Shown: positions 16,958 through 24,679 of the stretch, one piece after another
How the letters are laid out: the number at the start of each line of letters is the position of its first letter
Numbering within the stretch: position 1 is the first letter of the stretch
Source: CAYTOF01 sp964439435
GTDB taxonomy: Bacteria > Bacillota > Clostridia > Oscillospirales > QAMX01
Direction of reading: 5' to 3'
NCBI GenBank assembly: GCA_964439435.1
Contig: CAYTOF010000001.1
Coordinates: forward strand, 7,314 to 71,313
DNA: 64,000 bases
Program-made: the position numbers and the translations under genes
The notes under the pieces: generated by a model
Seen by the model: only the letters and a program-made list of their open reading frames with translations
Told to the model about the DNA's origin: nothing
Database searches by the model: none

Positions 16958-17404
16958 ATGTACAGTGACAGAGTTATGGATCATTTTGCCCACCCGCGAA
17001 ATGTCGGCGTTTTAGAAGGCGCCAATGCGGTGGGTCAGGTCGGCAATATGAGATGCGGCGATATCATGAAAATATACATGAAAATCGAGGACGACATAAT
17101 AAAGGAAATAAAGTTTCAAACCTTTGGCTGCGGTGCTGCGGTGGCGACATCTTCAATGGCTACGGAGTTGGTAAAGGGCAAATCCATAAGTGAGGCGCTT
17201 AAGCTGACAAACAAGGCAGTGGTGGAAGCTCTTGAGGGTCTGCCCCCGGTCAAAATACACTGTTCGGTGCTCGCAGAAGAAGCCGTGAAAGCCGCAATTG
17301 CAGATTATTATAAGCGCCAAGGAATTGACCCGGAGCCTATTATCGGCTTTAGCGGAGATTTTGATGCCTGCCACAGCCATCACGAATTAGAGTCTGATGA
17401 ATAG
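16958..17404 (+). CDS. nifU: NifU/IscU-like iron-sulfur scaffold protein
   Basis: A 148-residue scaffold on which iron-sulfur clusters are built from sulfur supplied by the neighbouring desulfurase. The three ligand cysteines are present: Cys33 (VGNMRCGD), Cys58 (FGCGA) and Cys102 (IHCSVL), with the conserved Asp35. The usual VGNPxCGD has Met in place of Pro. The C-terminal tail is His/Glu-rich (CHSHHELES). No regulator of the IscR type is adjacent. A terminator follows directly. Confidence 0.94.
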   Translation: MYSDRVMDHFAHPRNVGVLEGANAVGQVGNMRCGDIMKIYMKIEDDIIKEIKFQTFGCGAAVATSSMATELVKGKSISEALKLTNKAVVEALEGLPPVKIHCSVLAEEAVKAAIADYYKRQGIDPEPIIGFSGDFDACHSHHELESDE

Positions 17405-17431
17405 ATAGGAAAATATGTCTAAGAGATGTGT

Positions 17432-17477
17432 AAACTCCCCATAAATCCCGAGAAGGGAAATATGGGGAGTTTTCTTT
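17432..17477 (+). terminator. Terminator after nifU
   Basis: A 12-bp outer stem (17432-17443 with 17461-17472), an inner TCCC/GGGA pairing, and a following TTTCTTT run. It lies 28 bases past the nifU stop. Confidence 0.85.
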
Positions 17478-17541
17478 GAAGAAACTCTCATATCAAGGCA
17501 TCTGCGTCGAAGCAAAGTCTGATGAAAGCAAATCGTCGCGC

Positions 17542-19116
17542 TTATTTTTCGATGTTTTGGTTGCGCAGCGCGGCTTCGAGGGCATCTCCCAGGAGGGTGC
17601 GAGCACCGTAAAAGGCGTCGTCATCGTCGCAGTATGTGAAGATATCATGGGCATCAGTGCCGTAGAGGAAGTTGTTAAACGAGGGCGAGGGGTTTATTAG
17701 GGGATTAGTAAACACCTTCACCTGCTCCTGCGTGAATAGCTTTTTGGCCATGGTGAGCATTTCAAAGTCCTCAATGCCGTTTTTAACCATCTCCAGGCGA
17801 AGCGAACCCACCGGACCGTCAATCCCGACCTCATTGCCGTTGTAGAGCAGATTGCCATCCCCGGGGCGCACCTTGTCATATGTAAAGGGGTCTTCCCAAG
17901 GAGAGCCGTCACAGTTCCAGTGGTTGGATCTCCAATACAGTAGGCCTTCGACATCATATGCAAACTGTTGCCAGAACAAAACCCTGTGAGAAGCTCCCGA
18001 ACCGTCAAGATTTAAGTCGCAATAGGTGACCATGTACGGAAATCCGCACACATACCACCAGATATCATCTCCGCCTTCGCGCTCTTTTGCCATGCGAGAG
18101 AGGACATTGCCGTATTTTTGGAAGATGGCATCCCTGTCATCGTCCGGCGCATAGCCCGCCTTGCCGTCATCGCCGAACATGTCAGAGCGGAGACACCAAC
18201 GCGTTTGGTAGGGCTCCAACTGGGCAATACCATCGAGGTCTCCGCCGCGAAATCTGGATTCGCCAAGAGGCGTTATAATTTGATAATTTGGGTAAAGCCT
18301 TTCCAATCGCTGACAGATTTCTTTGTATCTGTCAAAGCCCTCGGGTGTGCTGGGTTCATCGATGGGATAAAATACACCTTTTTTGAACCACTCCGGGTTT
18401 GAGGAGAGCTTTTTATGGTAGGCGCGCAAAGTATCGTCTTCCAGTGGGAAGGGGATTTGAAAGCTTGTGACCCTCGGGTCGTCAAGATATACGTCCGCTC
18501 TTTCGTCTAAGATGTCAAAGGGCAGGGAGTAGGCGTTTATTTTATGGTCAAGCAAAAAATCGTAGTACTTTTTATAGAGCTCTTCTGTTTTGAGTTCGTC
18601 GGATTCGTGGAGTTTTTTGATAAAACCTTTGGCAAGTCCAAAGAGCGTACCGCATGAGGGCACATCGGGAAGGGAAAATCCCCACACACGGGCAGAAAAC
18701 ACCATGCGGTTCAATACTTTTTTGTCCTTTTCAACGCGTATGGCGCCGGTATATATACCTGCCGGGGCATCTTTTGGAGCCTTCACACGGACATAAAATG
18801 AGGGGGAGTTGTTTCTGTCGACATATATCGGGCCGCTTCCGGGCACCAGCGGATCGGGTGTCGGCCGGTTGCGTACGGGCAGATATGAAATCACGAAAGT
18901 TTCAACGGTGAGCTTCTGTCCGCTTGGAGAAGTGGGGTTTTCGGCAAAGACATGAATACCTTCTACGGGGTCATTGCTCCAGATGGTGAAATTGAATCCG
19001 TCCGAGCCGTTTTGGGCAAGATTTGCTCTGTAGGAGGCAAATCCTCCGTCATGGATATCTCTGTAGACTTTGTGGGTGGGGTGATTAAAGCGACATCGCA
19101 GCTCATATTCAGACAT
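17542..19116 (-). CDS. DUF4091 (glycoside hydrolase-like) protein
   Basis: A 524-residue protein of the DUF4091 family. There is an N-terminal beta-rich half (about 1-150) and a C-terminal TIM-barrel-like half with FYPIDEPSTPEGFDRYK (about 250-266), where Asp-Glu-Pro resembles the acid/base region of related hydrolases, and LYWRSNHWNCDGSPWEDPFTY (about 395-415), then GSLRLEMVKNGIEDFEML, the family's strongest block. No signal peptide is visible, so it appears cytoplasmic. Substrate unknown; family members occur with polysaccharide-use genes. GAGGAGG precedes the ATG. It is alone on the minus strand between the nif terminator and RNase P RNA. Confidence 0.85.
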   Translation of the reverse strand: MSEYELRCRFNHPTHKVYRDIHDGGFASYRANLAQNGSDGFNFTIWSNDPVEGIHVFAENPTSPSGQKLTVETFVISYLPVRNRPTPDPLVPGSGPIYVDRNNSPSFYVRVKAPKDAPAGIYTGAIRVEKDKKVLNRMVFSARVWGFSLPDVPSCGTLFGLAKGFIKKLHESDELKTEELYKKYYDFLLDHKINAYSLPFDILDERADVYLDDPRVTSFQIPFPLEDDTLRAYHKKLSSNPEWFKKGVFYPIDEPSTPEGFDRYKEICQRLERLYPNYQIITPLGESRFRGGDLDGIAQLEPYQTRWCLRSDMFGDDGKAGYAPDDDRDAIFQKYGNVLSRMAKEREGGDDIWWYVCGFPYMVTYCDLNLDGSGASHRVLFWQQFAYDVEGLLYWRSNHWNCDGSPWEDPFTYDKVRPGDGNLLYNGNEVGIDGPVGSLRLEMVKNGIEDFEMLTMAKKLFTQEQVKVFTNPLINPSPSFNNFLYGTDAHDIFTYCDDDDAFYGARTLLGDALEAALRNQNIEK

Positions 19117-19136
19117 AATTGATCCTCCTCTATCAA

Positions 19137-19151
19137 ACCGGTTTATCCGGT
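19137..19151. promoter_or_regulatory. Small inverted repeat ahead of the DUF4091 gene
   Basis: A perfect 5-bp inverted repeat (ACCGG, 5 bases, CCGGT) lies 20 bases upstream of the start codon. It may be an operator, but could be chance; I see no second copy in the window. Confidence 0.25.
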
Positions 19152-19205
19152 ATAATGATCCAAATAGGAAAGGGAGCCTCGTTGAAATCGGTTTTTAAAA
19201 GACAC

Positions 19206-19234
19206 AAGTCTGTTTGAATCAAACAGACTTTTTA
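19206..19234. terminator. Hairpin terminator next to RNase P RNA
   Basis: A perfect 10-bp stem (19206-19215 with 19221-19230) and 5-base loop. The better T-run is on the plus strand, but the hairpin lies about 20 bases past the RNase P RNA 3' end on the minus strand and is the likely end of that transcript. Confidence 0.65.
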
Positions 19235-19251
19235 AAAATATGTATGAAAAG

Positions 19252-19642
19252 GCGGTCTTGTGCAAGAAGAGACAGTAAGCCGGGTTCTGTCGGGTGAGTT
19301 TCCCCACCGTGCCGCCATCTATCTGTGGATATGCGTTGCCACATACCTCTTGCCACCTCTTCGGATGTGTGCGGGCAGCACTGCCGCCTTGACGGCTATC
19401 CAATCGGGTGTTGCTCCGAATAGAGTTTACATGAACAACCGGTTACCCGGTTGACGGCGGGCGCTTATCTCCGCCTTTCCACCCTTACCTTGTCTTTAAA
19501 AAGACAAGGCGGTATATTTCTGTTGCACTTGTCCTGAAGTCACCTTCGGCGGGCGTTACCCGTTATCCTTGCCCTTTGGAGCCCGGACTTTCCTCATGCG
19601 CAGTTTACGCACGCGACGGCATTGCTCTCTTGCATAGACCGC
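19252..19642 (-). ncRNA. rnpB: RNase P RNA (bacterial type A-like)
   Basis: Catalytic RNA of RNase P; it pairs with the protein encoded at 4475-4831. On the minus strand it shows the universal 5' block GAGGAAAGTCCGGGCTCC (about 19600-19583), the ACGGGTAACGCCCGCC region and the 3' block AACCCGGCTTACTGTCT. The ends pair as helix P1: the 5' word GCGGTCTATGCAAGAGAG with the 3' end at 19252-19268, which sets a length of about 391 nt. Subtype was judged by eye only. Confidence 0.95.
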
Positions 19643-19648
19643 AAAATA

Positions 19649-19677
19649 ATTATACATAATTTTTGTGATAAAGTAAA
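19649..19677 (-). promoter_or_regulatory. Promoter of RNase P RNA
   Basis: Minus-strand -35 TTTACT (19677-19672), 17-bp spacer and perfect -10 TATAAT (19654-19649), 7 bases ahead of the mature 5' end. Confidence 0.7.
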
Positions 19678-19701
19678 GCAAGGCGCAAAAGGAAAATATA
19701 T

Positions 19702-19730
19702 TTGAAGATTTAACATGTATATGTTATAAT
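19702..19730 (+). promoter_or_regulatory. Promoter of the DUF1292 gene
   Basis: -35 TTGAAG (19702-19707), 17-bp spacer and perfect -10 TATAAT (19725-19730). The spacer carries a short inverted repeat (AACAT, 4 bases, ATGTT). It diverges from the RNase P RNA promoter. Confidence 0.7.
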
Positions 19731-19763
19731 GAACATGAAAAGATTATAAATTGAGGTGTGTAT

Positions 19764-20081
19764 ATGAGCGATGAATATGGGAATGATTTTATAACCCTGA
19801 CCGATGAAGAGGGAAATGAGATAGAGCTTGAGCATTTGGATACGCTTGAGCATGAAGATGAGACCTATATGGCTTTCATTCCGGTTTATGACAGTGCAGA
19901 TGATTTGCTTGAAGATTCGGCGGAGCTCATTATCCTAAAAGTCGAAGAAAGTGACGGAGAGGAATTGCTTGTCACATTGGACAATGAAGACTTGCTAGAA
20001 GAAATATTCGAAATGTTCGTTACACGTCTGGAAGACGAAATGGAAATAGAGGGAGATCCTGATTTTTCCGATGATGAATAA
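19764..20081 (+). CDS. DUF1292 (YrzB-like) acidic protein
   Basis: A 105-residue, very acidic protein of the DUF1292 family, usual in Firmicutes. The family core is visible: NDFITLTDEEGNEIELEHLD, then YMAFIPVYDSADDLL and ELIILKVEESDGEELLVTLDNEDLLEEIFEMF. Function is not known. The ATG at 19764 is preferred over an in-frame GTG two codons earlier because GAGGTG is then correctly spaced. The stop codon is followed almost at once by the 6S RNA. Confidence 0.88.
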   Translation: MSDEYGNDFITLTDEEGNEIELEHLDTLEHEDETYMAFIPVYDSADDLLEDSAELIILKVEESDGEELLVTLDNEDLLEEIFEMFVTRLEDEMEIEGDPDFSDDE

Positions 20082-20083
20082 AA

Positions 20084-20280
20084 CTCCCCTGCGTGGTTTG
20101 TGATATCGTTTGTTTTTAACCCACAAAGACATGATAAGGGATTCCGCGTGACACGGTGGTTTGCAGGCCTCCCGCCTGAGAATTTGGGCGGAAGTTGGGA
20201 GCAGTAAAGCCGCGTCTAGGTTGCCCACCTGCTGATGAATGTGCAGGTTATTATCGGCGGTACACGGCTATCGCGGGGGC
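20084..20280 (+). ncRNA. ssrS: 6S RNA
   Basis: Regulatory RNA that mimics an open promoter and binds sigma-A RNA polymerase. The closing stem pairs CCCCTGCG (20086-20093) with CGCGGGGG (20272-20279). Inside, I recognise conserved clostridial blocks: TTTGTGATATCG, TTTTTAACCCAC, the AAGGGATTCCGCGTGA strand, GGCCTCCCGCC, GGAAGTTGGGAGCAGTAAAGC, GCCCACCTGCTG and GTGCAGGTTATTATCGGC. The large central bubble and flanking arms fit the family. Length is about 197 nt. It begins directly behind the DUF1292 stop, so its promoter must lie inside that gene; I see no clear consensus there. Confidence 0.85.
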
Positions 20281-20306
20281 ATTGTATATTTTCAGGAGGA
20301 TACGGC

Positions 20307-21131
20307 ATGAATATAAACAGTAAAATCACGCTGAACAACGGTGTTAAAATGCCATTGTTGGGGCTTGGGACATTCCGCTCAGCGGACGGAGATGAGGCAT
20401 ATAATGCCGTTACATACGCTCTTAAAGCGGGATATCGGCACATAGACACCGCCGCGGTATATGGCAATGAGCAGAGCGTTGGAGATGCAATCAAGGATTT
20501 TGGCATTCCCAGAGACGAGATATTTATCACAACAAAGCTGTGGAACGACGATATGAGAAGCGGCACACAGCGAAAAGCGATTGAAAGCAGCCTTGCAAAG
20601 CTTGGCGTTGATTATGTGGACCTCTATCTGGTTCATTGGCCTGTGCGGGGCAAATATGTGGAGTCCTGGCTTGCGCTTGAAAAGTTTTATGAAGAGGGGC
20701 TTGCACGGGCAATCGGTGTGAGCAACTTCCACATCCACCATTTGGAAGATGTGTTCGAAGCCGGCTCTGTGATCCCCGCGGTAAACCAAGTGGAGTGTCA
20801 TCCCTATTTGACACAAGAGCCCTTGGCGGCATACTGTGCTTCTAAAAACATCCTGTTTGAGCCATGGAGCCCCCTTGCAGCCGGAAAGGCCTTGGGAGAC
20901 CCCCTGCTGATGGAAATAGGTAAAAAACACAAGAAAACAACCGCCCAAGTTATTTTGCGCTGGGGGTTGCAGCTTGGTTATGCCAATATACCCAAATCAA
21001 TCAATGAAGACAGAATCATCTCCAATATGGATTTGTTTGACTTTTCCCTTGATGAAGATGATATGAAAAAGATATCCTCCCTAAACAAAGACCAAAGAGT
21101 GGGAGCTAACCCCGAGACATTTACCTTCTAA
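20307..21131 (+). CDS. Aldo/keto reductase
   Basis: A 274-residue NADPH-dependent (beta/alpha)8 reductase. The catalytic tetrad is visible: Asp and Tyr in HIDTAAVYGNEQSVGDAI, Lys in FITTKLWNDD and His in DLYLVHWPV. The cofactor site is in IPKSINEDRIISNMDLFDF. It looks like the group of 2,5-diketogluconate/glyoxal reductases; the substrate is unknown. The ATG at 20307 follows AGGAGG; an in-frame ATG at 20235 lies inside the 6S RNA and is rejected. The gene ends at a bidirectional terminator. Confidence 0.93.
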   Translation: MNINSKITLNNGVKMPLLGLGTFRSADGDEAYNAVTYALKAGYRHIDTAAVYGNEQSVGDAIKDFGIPRDEIFITTKLWNDDMRSGTQRKAIESSLAKLGVDYVDLYLVHWPVRGKYVESWLALEKFYEEGLARAIGVSNFHIHHLEDVFEAGSVIPAVNQVECHPYLTQEPLAAYCASKNILFEPWSPLAAGKALGDPLLMEIGKKHKKTTAQVILRWGLQLGYANIPKSINEDRIISNMDLFDFSLDEDDMKKISSLNKDQRVGANPETFTF

Positions 21132-21133
21132 GA

Positions 21134-21182
21134 AAAACGATTCAGGGTTATCGCAAATACTGGCGATAACCCTGAATTTTTG
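21134..21182. terminator. Bidirectional terminator
   Basis: A perfect 14-bp stem (21141-21154 with 21163-21176), an 8-base loop, an A-run before it and a T-run after it. It sits between converging aldo/keto reductase and pyridoxamine kinase genes. Confidence 0.9.
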
Positions 21183-21203
21183 TCGCAAAAAACATATGTA
21201 AGC

Positions 21204-22043
21204 TTAAGGTTTGTATATCCCGCCGGCAAGGAGATGCAAGTAGGGCTCAAAGCACACACCTCTGCGCTCATTGTCCTCATAGCTCTGGCTTTTCTCCATG
21301 GAAAAGGGAACAAAAGCGGCAGCGGAGTCGATGCTTTCATAAAGGGTGTGTCCGGTCATAAGCCCGCCGACAAAGACACTGGCAAACAAATCCCCCGTGC
21401 CGTGCATGTGATACGGCAGCAGAGCCACAGCTCGCTCGGAATAGCCGTTCTCATCCAAGATGCAGTTGTAGAGCGTTTTGCCCCGTTCAATGCCGGTGAT
21501 AATAACATTGGCGGCACCCAGCTTGTGTATTTTTTCAGCAAGGGTGCGGATGTCGTTCTCGCTGACCTTTTTATCATCATAGGGAGTGTCTGTCAGAACA
21601 CATGCCTCTGTGAGATTTGGAGTGACAATGTCTGCGACTTTCATCAGCTCTTTCATGCCTTCGCACATCTCTTTTGTGTAGGTCTTATAGAGTTCGCCGT
21701 GATCTGCCATAACCGGATCAATCACAACAAGCTCGGGTGAAAAGCGTTTGGCAAGCTCTGCGATGAGCTCTATTTGCTCCGAGGAGCCAAGAAAACCAGA
21801 ATATATCGCATCAAGCTCAAGGCCAACTTTTTGCCAGTGGTCTATATATGCCGGAATTTCGGGGGAAAAATCAAAAAGCGTGAAGCCGTCGAAGTTTGTG
21901 TTGGTGGAAAGCAGCGCTGTGGGAAGCGGGCAGACCTCCACCCCGCAAGCCGACAGTACGGGAATTGCGACGGTCAGGGCGCATTTGCCGTATCCCGAAA
22001 GATCGTGAACGGCCGCCACGCGCGGAAGATGTATGTTTTGCAT
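21204..22043 (-). CDS. Pyridoxamine/pyridoxal kinase
   Basis: A 279-residue ribokinase-fold kinase that phosphorylates B6 vitamers with ATP. Visible signals are VAAVHDLSGYGKCALTVAIP at the N-terminus, DPVMADHGELY (about 119-129), VTPNLTEACVLT, and the anion-hole/catalytic block HGTGDLFASVFVGGL (about 220-234) with the base Asp. The ATG at 22043 is preceded by GAAAGGGA; an ATG 11 codons upstream lacks a ribosome site. It is a single-gene unit under a strong promoter overlapped by a 9-bp inverted repeat, which suggests regulation. Confidence 0.92.
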   Translation of the reverse strand: MQNIHLPRVAAVHDLSGYGKCALTVAIPVLSACGVEVCPLPTALLSTNTNFDGFTLFDFSPEIPAYIDHWQKVGLELDAIYSGFLGSSEQIELIAELAKRFSPELVVIDPVMADHGELYKTYTKEMCEGMKELMKVADIVTPNLTEACVLTDTPYDDKKVSENDIRTLAEKIHKLGAANVIITGIERGKTLYNCILDENGYSERAVALLPYHMHGTGDLFASVFVGGLMTGHTLYESIDSAAAFVPFSMEKSQSYEDNERRGVCFEPYLHLLAGGIYKP

Positions 22044-22091
22044 ACTTCGAGTCCCTTTCAAATGTATAAACATCAAGATTTTAGCAGTAAA

Positions 22092-22130
22092 ATTATATCA
22101 TGCCTGGCCACCTAAGTCAAAGCATGATAT
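22092..22130 (-). promoter_or_regulatory. Promoter with overlapping inverted repeat (pyridoxamine kinase gene)
   Basis: Minus-strand -35 TTGACT (22120-22115), 17-bp spacer and perfect -10 TATAAT (22097-22092). A perfect 9-bp inverted repeat ATATCATGC / GCATGATAT, with 18 bases between the arms (22095-22103 and 22122-22130), has one arm on the -10 and the other just upstream of the -35. Protein bound to it would block RNA polymerase. Confidence 0.7.
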
Positions 22131-22245
22131 TTTGCAGCTCTCTTACCACACCTCCGTTTGAGAGCTTTCAAAAAGGGTTTTCTCTGCAAAAATCTCTGCT
22201 GTGCAGATTGGAGGTAAAGGCAAGGTAACTTGTGCTGCAAGTTCT

Positions 22246-22275
22246 TTGACATTCGTCTTTTGAATGTGTTACAAT
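22246..22275 (+). promoter_or_regulatory. Promoter of the carboxypeptidase gene
   Basis: -35 TTGACA (22246-22251, perfect), 18-bp spacer and -10 TACAAT (22270-22275). It lies about 30 bp upstream of the GTG start. Confidence 0.75.
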
Positions 22276-22306
22276 AAAACGAAAATCAAAAGGGGTGATG
22301 AATGCG

Positions 22307-23821
22307 GTGAAAAAAACAGCGCATAGTATTTTTGCGAAGATAATTATTTCTTCTCTGCTTATCCTTACGCTTTGCGTATGCAATATATATGCGTATGGAG
22401 AAGACCATGGTATACCTTCACCGCCTGAGCCCTCCGCCGAGGCGGCATATATATATGAAATGACCACAGATACGATTATATACGAGAAAAACGCGAGAGA
22501 GCAGATGTATCCCGCCTCGATTACAAAGATAATGACAGCCCTGCTGGCAGCGGAACACATTGAATCAGGGCAAGGTCGTCTCGAAGATATAATCACATTT
22601 TCTTACAATGCCATCTATGGAATCCCGCGAGACACAATGCACATCTCCATAGATGTCGGGGAGCAGCTCACGGTTTTGCAGGTGCTGTATGCAATTTTGC
22701 TGCCCTCGGCAAACGAAGCATGTCTCGGAATGGCCGAATATGTGTCGGGAAGCGTGGATGAGTTTGTTCTGCAGATGAACGAAAAGGCAAAGGCTCTTGG
22801 GCTTAAAGACACCAATTTTGTCACTGCCAACGGTTTGCATGATCCAAAACACTATACTACAGCCAAAGACCTCACGGTCATCATGCAGGAAGTGCTGAAA
22901 CACGAGCTGATAAAGGAGATCATGTCCACCGCCTCCTATGACATACCTCCGACTAATAAGACAGCATCTCTGCGTAGGCTGACCAATTCAAACAAATTGA
23001 TAGTGCCGGGAAGCGGACAACAAAACTCCTATGTGGTGTGCGGCAAGACAGGCTTTACAACACCTGCGGGAAACACACTTATTGTGTATTCCGAAAAAGA
23101 TGGATTGAAATACATAACAGTCATACTAAAGGCCGGCCAAGGTACGATAAATGGCGATATGAACGCCCTGGTCAACTATGTTGCCGACAACTTCAAGATT
23201 GTAAATGTGGACAACTTTGTTGAATACACGGTCTCGGTGCCCACCTTCGAAGGCGGACATATTTTAGTTAAGCCGCAGGACATTTTTCCCCTGTTGATAC
23301 ACACAGAGGATGATTTTACGAGATTTGAAAGGCGATATGATTTGCCCACTGTGTTGAAAAAGCCCGTTACAGCAGGGGAATTCATCGGCAGGCTTGAGCT
23401 GTATGACGGATCTGTCCGAGTTGGCGGAGTTGACCTAGTGGCCGTTTCAAACTCCTTTGTCTCTCCCACGGAGCCGGAAAGCACAACTGCCCCCTCCTCA
23501 CAGCCAATACAAACACCCATAGATGACAAAGAAGAACCCACACCGGAGAAGCCGATTGAGCAAAAGCGTTCGGAGTTTATTTCAAATGTGGCAAAGCTTG
23601 CCTTGATTGTTTTGTTTGTCGCCATTTTTTGTATTATCATCTACGGCATAATTATTTTGGTGTCTGTTTTTATTCACAGCAAAAGAAAAAAAGAAAACAG
23701 CTGTCGTCTTGAAGATCAAGAAACTCATGGAGCAATTGACAACAGTCATCAAAAATTTACTATGCTGAACATATTGGATGAGGGGTTCACTCCAACGCAA
23801 GATCAATCGGAGGAAGATTAG
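22307..23821 (+). CDS. D-alanyl-D-alanine carboxypeptidase (DacF/PBP5 type)
   Basis: A penicillin-binding protein that trims the terminal D-Ala from peptidoglycan stem peptides outside the membrane. The 504-residue protein has a signal peptide (about 8-33), the catalytic SITK (Ser71, Lys74), SAN (134-136) and KTG (247-249), then a C-terminal domain to about 370. It differs from classical PBP5 by a Pro/Thr/Ser-rich linker (about 380-415), a true membrane helix (about 425-455) and a polar cytoplasmic tail of about 45 residues in place of a simple amphipathic anchor. Start is GTG at 22307, chosen because AGGGGTGAT lies 7 bases upstream. The next gene begins right after the stop. Confidence 0.92.
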   Translation: MKKTAHSIFAKIIISSLLILTLCVCNIYAYGEDHGIPSPPEPSAEAAYIYEMTTDTIIYEKNAREQMYPASITKIMTALLAAEHIESGQGRLEDIITFSYNAIYGIPRDTMHISIDVGEQLTVLQVLYAILLPSANEACLGMAEYVSGSVDEFVLQMNEKAKALGLKDTNFVTANGLHDPKHYTTAKDLTVIMQEVLKHELIKEIMSTASYDIPPTNKTASLRRLTNSNKLIVPGSGQQNSYVVCGKTGFTTPAGNTLIVYSEKDGLKYITVILKAGQGTINGDMNALVNYVADNFKIVNVDNFVEYTVSVPTFEGGHILVKPQDIFPLLIHTEDDFTRFERRYDLPTVLKKPVTAGEFIGRLELYDGSVRVGGVDLVAVSNSFVSPTEPESTTAPSSQPIQTPIDDKEEPTPEKPIEQKRSEFISNVAKLALIVLFVAIFCIIIYGIIILVSVFIHSKRKKENSCRLEDQETHGAIDNSHQKFTMLNILDEGFTPTQDQSEED

Positions 23822-24670
23822 ATGAAAAAGGACAAGCCCACCATACTTATTGCCGTCTTTGCGTTGCTTGGGATAGCGGCGGGTATCATAAGATATCTTC
23901 ACAAAACCAAGGGCTTTGACAGCTTGGAACTCGCCGTCAGGGGCAATGTCTACAATATCATGCTCACAGGCCTTGTTGTATCCGTGCTGTTGTTGATTGT
24001 CATCACACTGATATACATGAAAAAAACAGAGCTCTTTACAGGCAGTCAATGCCTTGGGACGATTGGGCGGACCTCACTTTTATTTGCTTTTTTGAGTTCC
24101 CTTGCCATGGGAGCAGGAGCCGTCATTAAATTTGCCTTAAGTATGCCCTTTGACGGTTGGCAGACTCTTTGGGGCGTTGTCACCGGCGCTTTGATGTTTT
24201 CCGCAGCAGCCGTTCAAATAGGTGTGATCAAAAAGCTATCCCTTAGGAACTGCGGTCACAGGGTGAATGGCAACACAGCCCTTATCGCCGTATTTATGTC
24301 CTGCTTTGTACTGATTGAATTTTACAGAGGAGTGTCCACAAATCCCTCTCCCTCTTTCTATGTGTACAATTTGTTTTCTCACATATCCCTCATACTCATG
24401 CTTTTTGCGTGCGCGGGATATATACACAGACGCGCCTCTCTTTTGAGAATGTTTGTCACACTTATCTCCTTACTCTTCTTTGGCACCATGACCTTTGTCA
24501 GTGAACTGTTTTACACAATTCACACCGCATCCAAAAGAGGTTTTTTCCTGAGAGATCTGCTTTCCGGTTCGGTGCTTGAAACCGTGATGATGCTTTACGG
24601 GCTGTTTTTTGCCGTGTCTGTGTTGATTTTATTCTTTAGACCCAAAAGAGCTGCAATTATGGAGGAATAA
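23822..24670 (+). CDS. Hypothetical multi-pass membrane protein
   Basis: A 282-residue protein I do not recognise. About seven hydrophobic segments can be counted (near 7-24, 45-66, 84-104, 116-136, 150-166, 180-200, 207-229, with another at 250-272), joined by short basic loops; conserved polar motifs are not obvious. It starts at the base after the carboxypeptidase stop with GGAAGATTAG before the ATG, and is followed 9 bases later by mfd, so it is co-transcribed with both. This position suggests an envelope role, but that is only inference from context. Confidence 0.75.
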   Translation: MKKDKPTILIAVFALLGIAAGIIRYLHKTKGFDSLELAVRGNVYNIMLTGLVVSVLLLIVITLIYMKKTELFTGSQCLGTIGRTSLLFAFLSSLAMGAGAVIKFALSMPFDGWQTLWGVVTGALMFSAAAVQIGVIKKLSLRNCGHRVNGNTALIAVFMSCFVLIEFYRGVSTNPSPSFYVYNLFSHISLILMLFACAGYIHRRASLLRMFVTLISLLFFGTMTFVSELFYTIHTASKRGFFLRDLLSGSVLETVMMLYGLFFAVSVLILFFRPKRAAIMEE

Positions 24671-24679
24671 CAATAAAAG

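Noticed and set aside
20235..20306. An in-frame ATG that would extend the aldo/keto reductase by 24 codons
   Set aside because: It lies inside the conserved 3' part of the 6S RNA and has no ribosome site; the ATG at 20307 has AGGAGG.
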